DNA of 64,000 nt from Bacillus cereus G9842 (GTDB lineage Bacteria > Bacillota > Bacilli > Bacillales > Bacillaceae_G), in the NCBI RefSeq assembly GCF_000021305.1, contig NC_011772.1, positions 906,001 to 970,000 of the forward strand, written 5' to 3'. Position 1 is the stretch's first letter. Every line of letters starts with the position of its first letter. Below the pieces are notes generated by a model. The model saw only the letters and a list, made by a program, of their open reading frames with translations, made no database searches and was not told the origin of the DNA. A program made the translations under genes and the position numbers. Shown here piece after piece: positions 43,431-51,798 of the stretch.

Positions 43431-43515
43431 AAGCTGCTCATACGGACAGCTTATTATGGTTTTTGGCTTAGCGTGATTTTTTCGGAAAGCTGGCGGCACC
43501 CCATCGCTATCAACC
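43431..43515 (+). repeat. Hairpin-plus-tail repeat A, copy 2
   Basis: AAGCTGCTCATACGGACAGCTT then TTTTTGGCTTAGCGTGATTT and CTGGCGGCACCCC; matches the copy at 40836 in stem and tail. Confidence 0.7.
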
Positions 43516-43526
43516 TAACAGAGCAG

Positions 43527-43645
43527 GTTGCTCCCAGAAGTTTTTTATACAGAATAACATCAAAAAATACGTCTTGAACAAGCGTTAAAAAAGAAAGCTG
43601 AAGGGCAAGTATATCCTTTTGGAGTCTTTTTAAGAGAAAATGATA
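43527..43645 (+). pseudogene. Fragment of a duplicated GNAT gene
   Basis: 119 bp nearly identical to 40374-40481 of the GNAT gene, with a small deletion (GAATAACATC for GAAGAACATC region) and third-position changes. It directly follows repeat A copy 2, as the parent gene lies before copy 1. No start or end; non-functional. Confidence 0.8.
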
Positions 43646-43684
43646 CAATGAAGATAATATTAGGAAATTATGGGGATGATTACG

Positions 43685-44062
43685 TTGCTTACTTTGATAA
43701 AATTTGTAGTTAGTTATGCTGCAAGTCTGTTTGCTTTTATTTTTGGATGGTTCTTAATTTCATATATTTTTAATCCTAGCTTTATTCACCCGGACGTTTT
43801 ACATGGATTCATAAAAACTATCGTCACTTATGGTAGTATACCAGCTCTCATAGCTTGTTTACTTGGGGAAGTTTTATATAGGAAAATTAAACGATGTCGA
43901 GAGTTTCAATTTGGAATTCCTTTATTTATAGGACTAGCATTTATCTATACACTTATACCATTTCTTTTTCTTTTTACTTTTACTTTTTCACATTTCTTTG
44001 ACTTCGCTGCACCTGTCATTATGGGGTCCTTAGCTTTTTATTTAGTGCGTAGAAAAATATAA
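43685..44062 (+). CDS. Small polytopic membrane protein
   Basis: A protein of about 125 residues with four membrane segments (about 6-26, 38-58, 72-92, 95-115). Two starts are possible: ATG 43670, with little in front, and TTG 43685, which has GGGGATGAT 5-7 bases upstream and is preferred. No family recognised. It stands alone between the GNAT fragment and a convergent hydrolase gene. Confidence 0.5.
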   Translation: MLTLIKFVVSYAASLFAFIFGWFLISYIFNPSFIHPDVLHGFIKTIVTYGSIPALIACLLGEVLYRKIKRCREFQFGIPLFIGLAFIYTLIPFLFLFTFTFSHFFDFAAPVIMGSLAFYLVRRKI

Positions 44063-44098
44063 TTATAATAGATATGTCTGAATCACTAGTTTCAAAAA

Positions 44099-44131
44099 TC
44101 CTTCACGCAATGATGATTGCATGAAGGATTT
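44099..44131. terminator. Bidirectional terminator
   Basis: TCCTTCACGCAAT pairs with ATTGCATGAAGGA (one mismatch) between convergent genes. Confidence 0.65.
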
Positions 44132-44141
44132 TGATGTTTTC

Positions 44142-45524
44142 TTATTTTTTTGTCTCGTTGATCCATGTAATAATGTCCTGGATGACGTACTCGGGAACAT
44201 TAGCAGGGATTTCGTATTCACTAGGAAGACTTAATTCACCGCCACCTTCCATGAAGAAATGATTCAATTTCGGGTATTTTTTGAACTGAACATTTCCGCG
44301 GTTTGAAAGTCCTTCTTGCCATTTTGTATATTCATCTTTTACTGTTACTTGGTAATCGCGTGCTCCTTGCAGAATGAGTAAAGGCTCTTTTCGTAATTTT
44401 GCCTCTTCAACTGGACGCCACCTAGAAACATCATACATAAAATGAGGTGACCCAAAATTGTAGTCAGCTGGAGGACGGTCAGGATTGAAAGTAGGATCCT
44501 GAATAAAAGCAACCTGTCTTTTTAGTTCAGTGATTTCTTCCTTTGACGCCCCAAGGTATTCGTACTGATCAATGGCAATGTCAGTCAAAGGGCGTGCAGG
44601 TGGTGCGAGTAAGATACTTCCTCGGACAAGTGAGGAAGGCGCTTTGCTCAGTATACGTGGCATTGTACCAGCTCCTAGACTATGTCCAAGAATGAAAATA
44701 TTATTTGGATCAATGCCTTCCTGCTGCGCTGCTGATTTTGCTGCAAATATAGCATCATCTGTAGTATCACGGTCTAACGTACCAGGTTCTGTACTCATCT
44801 TTAATGCGTGTTCTAAGGTGCGTTTTTCATAGCGCAACACTGCAATTCCGTTGGATGAAAGGCCCACCGCAATGTCTCGTAAGATTTTTGTTCCCATATA
44901 TGTGCTATCGCGATCATGGATGCCAGCACCATGAACAAGAACAACTACGGGCAGCTTTTCACCACGCTTATGTTTCGGAACTGTTAATGTCGCTGGTAAC
45001 GGATAGGTAGAATTTCCAATGACGATTTCACGTTCTTGATAGGAGTCAGGTTGATCATAGCTAGGATGCGGGATGGTATAAGATTCCTCGGGTGGCCTTT
45101 CGCCAATTTCATCTACTTTCCCGCCAGGTGTGAATTTAAGGAGTAGCGGTATGGTAGTTCCTTCGGTAGCTGCTGGAATTTCCACCGTCTGATGGACCAA
45201 GTTTCGTTCTTTTATCACGGGGATTCCCATGCTTTTTATCCCGCTCCAGCCACTTTGTGTCCACCAGTTTTGTAATGTGGTTGCTGTAAACTTGGATTGA
45301 AAAGCAGCAGACGTCAACTGTAGTGCCTCTGCATACTTACCTTTCTGGAGATATTCAAAAAATAATGATGTACGCTCCGTTAAAGAGACTAGTTTCTTTT
45401 CAGCAGATTGTTCCTCGCTTGTATCTGCGTGAATAGTTGTTGTAAGCGAGAAAGATGAAATGCCTAAAGAAAAGAGTAGGATAAAGGTAAGTGCTAATCT
45501 TTGTATTTTCTTTTTTTTAATCAT
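44142..45524 (-). CDS. Secreted alpha/beta hydrolase with DUF3887 domain
   Basis: A 460-residue protein: signal peptide (to about residue 33, TTIHADTS), a DUF3887 domain (about 45-140, FFEYLQKGKYAEALQ), then a dienelactone-hydrolase-like alpha/beta fold. The oxyanion region is VLVHGAGIHDRDS, the nucleophile serine is in LGHSLGAGTMPR, and the last His is in KLNHFFMEGGG. TTGGAGGTTAAAAC precedes the ATG. Probably an extracellular esterase or peptidase; substrate not evident. Confidence 0.87.
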   Translation of the reverse strand: MIKKKKIQRLALTFILLFSLGISSFSLTTTIHADTSEEQSAEKKLVSLTERTSLFFEYLQKGKYAEALQLTSAAFQSKFTATTLQNWWTQSGWSGIKSMGIPVIKERNLVHQTVEIPAATEGTTIPLLLKFTPGGKVDEIGERPPEESYTIPHPSYDQPDSYQEREIVIGNSTYPLPATLTVPKHKRGEKLPVVVLVHGAGIHDRDSTYMGTKILRDIAVGLSSNGIAVLRYEKRTLEHALKMSTEPGTLDRDTTDDAIFAAKSAAQQEGIDPNNIFILGHSLGAGTMPRILSKAPSSLVRGSILLAPPARPLTDIAIDQYEYLGASKEEITELKRQVAFIQDPTFNPDRPPADYNFGSPHFMYDVSRWRPVEEAKLRKEPLLILQGARDYQVTVKDEYTKWQEGLSNRGNVQFKKYPKLNHFFMEGGGELSLPSEYEIPANVPEYVIQDIITWINETKK

Positions 45525-45930
45525 GTTTTAACCTCCAATATGTGATGGCAAAAAACAAGTATGGTAATTAGAATTCTGGTGCGAAAACTTCAAAATATTT
45601 GCAAGCAATCTCCAAAACTTGGACATACTAATATTATTATTCTAAAAAAATGTAGATTTCTTCTCTTGTTACATGCATATTAATCGCAGAAATAATCTTT
45701 TTTCCTTCACTTTCTATTTTGATTATAGAAAACAAAGCTCTCGTTTTTCTTACTTGATACTTACAAATTCCTTAAGCAGGGGATATTTTAAAATCTTAGC
45801 TTGATGGATATGTGACGGTACTCCTATGTTAAGAGATAGCTTAAGGACCGAGGATTATATTGTTTTTATAAAGAGTTGATGTTATGTTTGTTTTGTAACA
45901 TATGGTGTTTTATGTATGTAGGAGGATTTA
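45525..45930. other. Intergenic, no gene seen
   Basis: About 400 bp without a supported ORF; the last 100 bp form the leader of the small lipoprotein gene. Confidence 0.5.
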
Positions 45931-46083
45931 TTGAAGAAATTATTAATATTGTTTTTATTAGCTACATTTTGTCTACAGATTACAGGATGTTCTAATAATA
46001 TGGGTGCACTAAGGGAGAAGTCTAAAACTTCAACACTTGTGAAGTCTAAACGCATCAACAAAGGGTGGTACAAACATATGTAA
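45931..46083 (+). CDS. Small lipoprotein, 50 aa
   Basis: TTG start 5 bases after AGGAGGATTTA. N-terminal LysLys, a hydrophobic stretch and lipobox ITGC with Cys20; the mature part is about 30 residues, basic and hydrophilic. This fits a lipid-anchored small peptide of entericidin-like size, though no family is recognised. The last 9 codons lie in the left arm of a 22-bp hairpin that continues past the stop. Confidence 0.6.
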   Translation: MKKLLILFLLATFCLQITGCSNNMGALREKSKTSTLVKSKRINKGWYKHM

Positions 46084-46107
46084 TAGTTTGTATCACCCTT
46101 TGTTGAT
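46054..46107 (+). terminator. Long hairpin across the lipoprotein stop codon
   Basis: ATCAACAAAGGGTGGTACAA(AC) pairs with (GT)TTGTATCACCCTTTGTTGAT: 22-bp arms with one mismatch and a 10-base loop containing the stop codon. No T-tract follows, so it may be a stability element rather than a terminator. Confidence 0.55.
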
Positions 46108-46161
46108 GATAGAAGTTATAAGGCAAAATTAATTAGGTTGATAGTAGATATTTTCCATAAA

Positions 46162-46191
46162 GAAAAGACACCCATATCAGAGTGTCCTTTC
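46162..46191 (-). terminator. Terminator of YjcZ copy 2
   Basis: AAAGGACACTCTGATATGGGTGTCTTTTC on the minus strand. Confidence 0.75.
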
Positions 46192-46201
46192 TAATAGTTT
46201 T

Positions 46202-46312
46202 TTAGCAGAAGCAACTGCATCCGATAATGATTAATAGTATAAAGAGTACAACAAGTAAAGCAAATCCACCAGCAAAACCACAGCCTTCTCCGCAACTACC
46301 ACCATAGCCCAT
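46202..46312 (-). CDS. YjcZ-family sporulation peptide, copy 2
   Basis: A 36-residue peptide on the reverse strand: Gly/Cys head (GYGGSCGEGCGFAGG), hydrophobic helix ([15 protein letters not shown]) and CSCFC end. TAAAGGAGAAACT precedes the ATG. It shares the conserved leader (AAGAACCTGCTCCATTC and CATAAGGTAAA) of the other copies, with a -10-like CATA-NNN-TA as used by late mother-cell sigma factors. Confidence 0.8.
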   Translation of the reverse strand: MGYGGSCGEGCGFAGGFALLVVLFILLIIIGCSCFC

Positions 46313-46513
46313 AATAGTTTCTCCTTTAGGTAAGAGGATAAAACTAAGGTTCATTCGTGTATTTTAACGGGTTCACTTTACCTTATGTTTTTAAGAATGA
46401 ATGGAGCAGGTTCTTTTTTATTTTATCGAAAGTAAACTTTTAGCCAGTAGTTTATTTTCATACTATTGATTTTTATGCGTATTTGGTGAAAAATCAAGGA
46501 GCTGCAAAAAAAT

Positions 46514-46541
46514 ACTATACCGAAATTTAGTTCGGTATAGT
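46514..46541 (-). terminator. Orphan hairpin
   Basis: Perfect 11-bp stem ACTATACCGAA-ATTTAG-TTCGGTATAGT; T-rich on the minus strand. No gene ends here now, so it may be left from a lost gene. Confidence 0.45.
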
Positions 46542-46903
46542 AACGTGCATATAAAAGATCCCACTTTGCTATATCCCCAAAAAGAGTCATAAAAATCTAT
46601 GTTTTTTTAATTCAGTTGCAAACTACAAAACTTCTTTTTAAAGAAATGTATGTACATACAAATTATATTTTATTCCATAACTCTCTAACTTTTGTTCACG
46701 ATAGTCTGATATTGAAAAATATAATATTTGGTACGACATCACTTTGTTTTTTTATAAAGTTTTGTAATTAAACTATAATATTGTATTTTTTTTGTATTAT
46801 TGAAATTAGTAATAATAAAATGTATTATTGAAAAGCACAATTTATAATTCAAGTAATCAGGACTATGCGTCTATTATAATTTGAACATTCAGAAATTATA
46901 ATA

Positions 46904-47353
46904 TTGTCTAAAAATGAGGTGAGATTCATAGAAACAGTAAATATTAAATGGTATGGAATGTATAGTATAAATGATTTTTATAATAGGGAAGAAGCTTCTA
47001 AGAAGGGGATATTTGCAATCTCTAGAGTATGTGCTAAGAATGTAACATTGCTATATATAGGACAAACCAAAAGAAGCTTTATACAAAAGATAAGGGAACT
47101 TAATAAGGAGTGGCCTTTCGATGAGAGCGAATTAAAGATTACATTAGGAATAATAGAATTTCCTAGTGGTGAAATTTACTCTGAAAAGAAGGTAAAAGAG
47201 ATAAAATCCCTTTTGATTTTACGACATACCCCATTAGAAAACGAAACATCTTTATTATACTATAGAGGGAAATTTAATTTAAAAATTATAAATAAGGGAA
47301 GAAGAGGTTTAATTGTTAAAAAGCTTTCTACAGGAGATCTAATGTGGACATAA
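46904..47353 (+). CDS. GIY-YIG-like nuclease domain protein
   Basis: A protein of up to 149 residues with GIFAISRV (for GIY), LLYIGQTKRSF (for YIG and the following Arg) and a later acidic helix (SEKKVKEIKSLLILRH) that could give the metal-binding Glu. This is the pattern of a small GIY-YIG endonuclease domain. The start is uncertain: the TTG at 46904 has no ribosome site, while GAGGTGAG lies 5 bases before an ATA codon. No neighbour explains its role. Confidence 0.55.
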   Translation: MSKNEVRFIETVNIKWYGMYSINDFYNREEASKKGIFAISRVCAKNVTLLYIGQTKRSFIQKIRELNKEWPFDESELKITLGIIEFPSGEIYSEKKVKEIKSLLILRHTPLENETSLLYYRGKFNLKIINKGRRGLIVKKLSTGDLMWT

Positions 47354-47589
47354 TCGGAATCACCTTTGAATAAAATTGAAGGTTTCTTAAGTGCGGAAGC
47401 TTATCAATTTTTAATGTATTAAACTATTTTGAATGACATATGTCAGATGCTTGAAAAAAATAAATTTTATTATGACATGAGATCCTGTAGGAAAGTGTAG
47501 TTTATTTCTATTATTTAATGAAATATTAAGAAAATTATAGAGATAATACATAAAGAGTAGAGGAGAAAGTAAACGCGGAGGTTTGAAGA

Positions 47590-48291
47590 ATGGGACAAGT
47601 AAGTAGATTTCAAGAAAAACAACAGAATCGTCGTCAAAAGGCAATTTTTAATATTGCATTTACTTTAATATTAGTGACAGTTGGTATAGTGACATACCAG
47701 TTATTTACCGCTTCTAATACATCAAAGAAAGCAATTGCTCAAGAAAAGAAAGCAACAAAGATAGAAGAGAAGAAAACTGAAGATAAAGAAACAGCAAAGA
47801 TAGAAGAGAAGAAAACTGAAGATAAAGAAACAGCAAAGATAGAAGAGAAGAAAACTGAAGATAAAGAAACAGCAAAGATAGAAGAGAAGAAAACTGAAGA
47901 TAAAGAAGCAGCACAGCTAGAAGAGAAATCAAAAGCAGAAAAATCGGTAAAAACAAACGGAAATGAAAATAATGAGGAAGAAAAAGCGGCATCTCAAGAA
48001 AAGGGTTCTCAAACTAATCCTTCTTGGAAGCCAATTGGTACCGAGCAAGGAGCAAAACCTGAAATGAAATTTAAAGAAGGAACAGTAGATTGGAGTGAGA
48101 TGAAAAAAGCAATTTCTTATGCTGTTGATGTTCCAGAGAGCCAATTGATTTTCGATTTTATTGGGAATAATGGTAATAATAAAGCCTACGGTAATGTACG
48201 AGATAAGCAAAATAATAAAAAATATAAGGTTAATATTGATTGGGTAGAAAATCAGGGGTGGAAACCAGCATCTGTTCAGGTGGTAAGATAA
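47590..48291 (+). CDS. yrrS: YrrS-like membrane protein (DUF1510)
   Basis: A 233-residue protein: basic N-terminus (GQVSRFQEKQQNRRQK), one membrane segment (about 18-36), a Lys/Glu repeat region and a C-terminal DUF1510 domain (WKPIGTEQGAKPEMKF, VDWSEMKKAISYA, IDWVENQGWKPASVQ). This is the YrrS architecture. In B. subtilis yrrS is next to a penicillin-binding protein gene, which is absent here. GGAGGTTTGAAG precedes the ATG. Four 39-bp tandem units encode the Lys/Glu region. Confidence 0.82.
   Translation: MGQVSRFQEKQQNRRQKAIFNIAFTLILVTVGIVTYQLFTASNTSKKAIAQEKKATKIEEKKTEDKETAKIEEKKTEDKETAKIEEKKTEDKETAKIEEKKTEDKEAAQLEEKSKAEKSVKTNGNENNEEEKAASQEKGSQTNPSWKPIGTEQGAKPEMKFKEGTVDWSEMKKAISYAVDVPESQLIFDFIGNNGNNKAYGNVRDKQNNKKYKVNIDWVENQGWKPASVQVVR
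47758..47913 (+). repeat. Four 39-bp tandem repeats in yrrS
   Basis: Each unit encodes KIEEKKTEDKETA; the first three are essentially identical and the fourth has diverged slightly. Likely to vary in copy number between strains. Confidence 0.9.
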
Positions 48292-48315
48292 ATAATAGAA
48301 ATGTAATGATGTAAA

Positions 48316-48390
48316 TCAGCTGTCCATATGGGCAGCTGATTATTTTTTTGCTTAGCTTATTTTAAAAAAAACGCTGGTGGTACCTCGTTG
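48316..48390 (+). repeat. Hairpin-plus-tail repeat A, copy 3
   Basis: TCAGCTGTCC-ATAT-GGGCAGCTGA then TTTTTTTGCTTAGC and a more diverged tail (CGCTGGTGGTACC). Terminates yrrS. Confidence 0.6.
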
Positions 48391-48740
48391 AGAAATATGA
48401 ATCAAATCTATATTTTGTTTTATTTACCTCACTATTTTATCCATAACTTCTTTATATTTATGATAGTAATTAGTTTCAAATAAATATGGGGATAGTTGGA
48501 CTAAACAAAATGTTCCTTATAAGTAGTAAGTATCTTTTGCGATTTTAATTTATAATTATTTATAAAAAAGAAAAGACACCCTAAGGTGCCTTCCTTCGAC
48601 TTGAACCATCTTAATTTTAATAATATATTGGACTCCCATCCAAATATTATTTTACCATGTTAAGTTATTTTATTCATTGAGAAATATGTTTTAAATCTAT
48701 ATTTTTAAAAAATATATAGATTTGAACAATATGTATACGA
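48391..48740. other. Intergenic with terminator repeat B, copy 1
   Basis: No gene. Contains AAAAGACACCCTAAGGTGCCTT (48572 on) followed by a conserved tail CCTTCGACTTGAACCAT; near copies at 54355 and 54709. Confidence 0.6.
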
Positions 48741-48752
48741 GCCGCATATCAA

Positions 48753-48779
48753 AAAAAAGACACTCTCAAGAGTGCCTCT
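48753..48779 (-). terminator. Terminator of YjcZ copy 3
   Basis: GAGAGGCACTCTTGAGAGTGTCTTTTTTT on the minus strand. Confidence 0.75.
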
Positions 48780-48781
48780 CC

Positions 48782-48907
48782 TTAGCAGCCGAATCCGCCG
48801 CCCCAACAGCTAGCGCCAACGATGATTAATAAGATGAAGAGCACAACAAGTAAGGCAAATCCGCCGCCGAAACCACAGCCTCCACCACAACTACCGCCAT
48901 AGCCCAT
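48782..48907 (-). CDS. YjcZ-family sporulation peptide, copy 3
   Basis: A 41-residue peptide: [15 protein letters not shown] head, [16 protein letters not shown] helix and a longer Gly-rich end (SCWGGGFGC). AAGGAGGAGTTAAT precedes the ATG. The leader again has AAGGACCTGCTCCATTC. The C-terminal extension distinguishes it from the other three copies. Confidence 0.82.
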   Translation of the reverse strand: MGYGGSCGGGCGFGGGFALLVVLFILLIIVGASCWGGGFGC

Positions 48908-49104
48908 ATTAACTCCTCCTTCCATAAAGACCATTTATTAATGGATTTAATTTAATTTATGTTTTTAAGGATGAATGGAGCAGGTCCTTAAAAAAATAAA
49001 AGGATTTTGGAAGTTAAAAAGAGTTGACGACCTTATTTTTGTCACCGGTATTTTGTCTTCTACATATTGTATTTTATTCTGTGTATTGGGGGAAGGAGGA
49101 TCTT

Positions 49105-49362
49105 ATGGCTAATTCTGAGATGATTTTACGTTTACTTACGGATTTAAAGATTGAACAACAATTGTTGAAAGAACAGTTAGAAAAAATGCAAACAGCTGTG
49201 ACTATTCTTGAAGAAAAATCAGTGACGCTTAAAGAAAAACCAGCGACTCTTAAAGAAAAAACAATGACTCCTGAAGAAAAACCATCTGTTACAAAGCAAA
49301 GAGCTTTTTCTGGACGCCCAACATCTTTTCGTGATTGGAGAGCATCTAGTCAAAAAAATTAG
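49105..49362 (+). CDS. Small coiled-coil protein, 85 aa
   Basis: ATG 49105 follows GGAAGGAGGATCTT. The first 40 residues form a coiled coil (LRLLTDLKIEQQLLKEQLEK); then short repeats of the type TLKEKPA / TPEEKPS and a basic Ser/Arg-rich tail (RAFSGRPTSFRDWRASS). No family recognised; could be a sporulation-associated or structural protein. Ends with a strong terminator. Confidence 0.6.
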   Translation: MANSEMILRLLTDLKIEQQLLKEQLEKMQTAVTILEEKSVTLKEKPATLKEKTMTPEEKPSVTKQRAFSGRPTSFRDWRASSQKN

Positions 49363-49386
49363 GGAATGTTATGTGAAATGATAAGT

Positions 49387-49426
49387 AAAAAAGTACAGTC
49401 TGCTGTAGAAAAGACTGTACTTTTTT
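49387..49426 (+). terminator. Bidirectional terminator
   Basis: AAAAAAGTACAGTCT pairs with AGACTGTACTTTTTT between convergent genes. Confidence 0.85.
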
Positions 49427-49466
49427 ATGTCAGTAGAGAATGTTAAGGTAGACGTATTTATTTGGC

Positions 49467-50006
49467 CTATTCCACTTTTAATTGGAGTTCTTTATCTAAC
49501 TTATCATTATTAATTTTTAAAGTTAATCCTTGCGTGTTTTTCGGTACATCAAATACAATGTTTCCTTCCGAACTTTCATTAGGATTAACAATATTAAATT
49601 TGAATGTGGAGATATTTGCAGCTTTAAGTACTGACTGATATTCATTGGAAATGTGATATTCTCTTCCAAATCCATCAATTAATTTAAAGTTGTTGATATC
49701 TAGTGTAATGGGTTCTTCTTTGTGATTATAAACTGCGATATCTAATACTTTAAAGACACCTTGTGCTTTAACTTCTCCAGTCCCTAGAACATCTAATGAC
49801 TCGGCAGATCCCATTGACATGTATACATCAGAGGAATCTACATTGGTAGGAAGTTCTTTTTGCGGAACCTTACGATTAAGTTCGTTATTCTCTGTTTTTT
49901 TTGAAGTCTTTTGCTCGTTTTTCGCAGATGTATCATGTGAACTGCAAGCTGATACTCCAAACAAGAATGTGCTACATAATAATGATGTTAATAACTTTTT
50001 GTTCAT
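49467..50006 (-). CDS. DUF4352-like lipoprotein
   Basis: A 179-residue lipoprotein: signal with lipobox GVSAC (Cys21), a Ser/Lys/Asn-rich linker to about 60 and a beta-sandwich domain of the DUF4352/telokin-like type (VLDIAVYNHKEEPITLDINNFKLIDGFGR, in parts). Such domains are found on the outer face of the membrane and are often of unknown role. GGAAGAAACAAACG precedes the ATG. Confidence 0.75.
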   Translation of the reverse strand: MNKKLLTSLLCSTFLFGVSACSSHDTSAKNEQKTSKKTENNELNRKVPQKELPTNVDSSDVYMSMGSAESLDVLGTGEVKAQGVFKVLDIAVYNHKEEPITLDINNFKLIDGFGREYHISNEYQSVLKAANISTFKFNIVNPNESSEGNIVFDVPKNTQGLTLKINNDKLDKELQLKVE

Positions 50007-50170
50007 CGTTTGTTTCTTCCTTCCAAAATAGAAGCACTTTTAATGAGTGCTATATATATTTATCTTTATATGTATTACATTTTATATCTTATTATATTGA
50101 TTTTGGAAGGAAAAGGGAAAATATTGTGCATTTCTCTGATTCGAATTATTTATCTGTCTAAAAGTTGAAA

Positions 50171-50272
50171 TTAAAATGAGCCCCATAAATGATAAACCAT
50201 TCCACTAACAAAAAACACTAATCCTAAAAATAAAACAATTAAAGCAAGCACTCCATTTTTATTATGTTCCAT
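50171..50272 (-). CDS. 33-aa single-span membrane peptide
   Basis: Reverse-strand gene with AAAAGGAGCTAATTTT before its ATG. The peptide starts MEHNKNG, then a membrane helix (VLALIVLFLGLVFFVSG) and MVYHLWGSF. A partial copy with the same leader is at 54990-55150. No family recognised; short peptides of this form are frequent in spore-forming bacilli. Confidence 0.55.
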   Translation of the reverse strand: MEHNKNGVLALIVLFLGLVFFVSGMVYHLWGSF

Positions 50273-50424
50273 AAAATTAGCTCCTTTTTCATTTACTTAC
50301 ATACAAAAGCCTCTAGTCGTAATTATAGCTAAAGACTTTAATCTTCATACTTTGTAGTTTATAAAAAAGTTGTACTTCTGTATTAATTTGGAATATGATT
50401 ATTTAAAGAGAAGGTGATGAGTAC

Positions 50425-51009
50425 ATGCAGGAAACAAAACAATTCCCACTTATATCGGGAAATCTCTCATTAGATTTAGTAAATACAGAGTTAGTTAAGC
50501 GTGGACAACGTTATGATTTATTAATAACAGATGAAGATGTATTAGAATGGCTATATGTAATAAAGGTTAATCTTCCTTTTTTGAATGGAAAAACATTTAT
50601 AGGGATTCAAGAGCGAATGAAGCTGGTTACATCTAGTATATTAGAAATAAGAAATATAATGAGAAAGCAGTTTGAGGCAATTGCTGATCAGCACGAAATT
50701 TCCAATGATTTTATTACGTATTTAGAAAAACAAATTGAGAAAGCACCGTTTACATATAAAATCATTGAACAGCAGCTAGTACCTATCCCGGTTGGAGAAA
50801 TCGAGGATGTACTCACATCGTTAATTGCATTTGATGCTTTAACTTTAATAGTAGAAAATAAGCTTATTTCCCTTAAAAGGTGTTCAAACCCTGACTGTGT
50901 TTTATTATTTATAGATAAGAGTGGAAAACGAAAATGGTGTTCTATGAAAATATGTGGGAACCGGAAAAAGGTAGCAAAATTCCAGAATCGAAAATGTGAA
51001 GAAGTTTAG
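50425..51009 (+). CDS. CGNR zinc-finger / ABATE-domain protein
   Basis: A 194-residue protein with the ABATE (DUF1470) N-terminal domain (GNLSLDLVNTELVKRG) and a C-terminal CGNR zinc finger: CSNPDC, then KWCSMKICGNRKKVAKF. Proteins of this group are predicted stress-related transcription regulators that bind a small ligand. GAGAAGGTGATGAGT precedes its ATG. A hairpin with T-run follows (about 51007-51040). Confidence 0.88.
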   Translation: MQETKQFPLISGNLSLDLVNTELVKRGQRYDLLITDEDVLEWLYVIKVNLPFLNGKTFIGIQERMKLVTSSILEIRNIMRKQFEAIADQHEISNDFITYLEKQIEKAPFTYKIIEQQLVPIPVGEIEDVLTSLIAFDALTLIVENKLISLKRCSNPDCVLLFIDKSGKRKWCSMKICGNRKKVAKFQNRKCEEV

Positions 51010-51125
51010 GGAATCAACTTATAACAGTTGATTCTTTTTTTGTATTCTTGAAATAACCCTTAAAATTAACGTTTACAGGTTAGTTATGTCAGGTTATAAT
51101 TGTTGGTAAATAAAGGAGGAGAACG

Positions 51126-51680
51126 ATGGATAATATAACAGCAACTAAGCAGAAAGATCCTCAACCAATAAGTGTACGATATTTTACAAAAATGAAAGGG
51201 AAAGGAAGAAGCCCATTACAAGTAAATGTAAAGGACTCTTTAACGGGACTACTAGGGGGATTTTTAACAATTCTTACCTTAACATATTTAACGAGCATAA
51301 CCTCTACAGAATTATTAATGGCTCCATTTGGGGCGAGTTGTGTATTAGCGTTTGGAGTTTGGAATGCGCCATTATCTCAGCCGCGTAATATTATTGGAGG
51401 ACATTTGATTTCAACTTTCATCGGTCTATCAATATATCATTTGTTTGGGAATGAATATTGGACAATTGCTTTAGCGGTGGGGATGGCAATAGCCGTTATG
51501 ATGTTAACGAGAACGACGCACCCTCCAGCAGGCGCCGATCCGATTATCGTTATTTTAGGGGCAAATAGTTGGAGTTATTTAGTAACACCAGTTTTAATTG
51601 GCTCCGTTGTTATTGTAGTTATTGCTTTATTCATTAATAATATGAGTAGTAAAAGAAATTATCCAACTTTTTGGATGTAG
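51126..51680 (+). CDS. HPP-family membrane protein
   Basis: A 184-residue protein with four to five membrane segments and the signature TRTTHPPAGADPI near residue 135. HPP-family proteins are integral membrane proteins; plastid relatives carry nitrite, but bacterial roles are not defined. AAAGGAGGAGAACG precedes the ATG. It stands alone after the CGNR gene. Confidence 0.85.
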   Translation: MDNITATKQKDPQPISVRYFTKMKGKGRSPLQVNVKDSLTGLLGGFLTILTLTYLTSITSTELLMAPFGASCVLAFGVWNAPLSQPRNIIGGHLISTFIGLSIYHLFGNEYWTIALAVGMAIAVMMLTRTTHPPAGADPIIVILGANSWSYLVTPVLIGSVVIVVIALFINNMSSKRNYPTFWM

Positions 51681-51758
51681 TTTGTGAAGTGAAAAATAAT
51701 TTAAGTGAGTATTCTATTCTTACTATGTTTTCATTTCACATACATTTTAGTTTACAAA

Positions 51759-51788
51759 GAAAAGACACCCATATAAGAGTGTCTTTTC
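51759..51788 (-). terminator. Terminator of YjcZ copy 4
   Basis: AAAAGACACTCTTATATGGGTGTCTTTTC on the minus strand. Confidence 0.78.
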
Positions 51789-51798
51789 CAATAGTTTT

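Noticed and set aside
47758..47913. Regular 39-bp repeats considered as a CRISPR array
   Set aside because: The units are contiguous and in frame with no spacers; they encode a peptide repeat.
47714..47992. Long reverse-strand frame rich in leucine and serine
   Set aside because: It is the mirror image of the Lys/Glu repeats of yrrS and has no ribosome site or start context.
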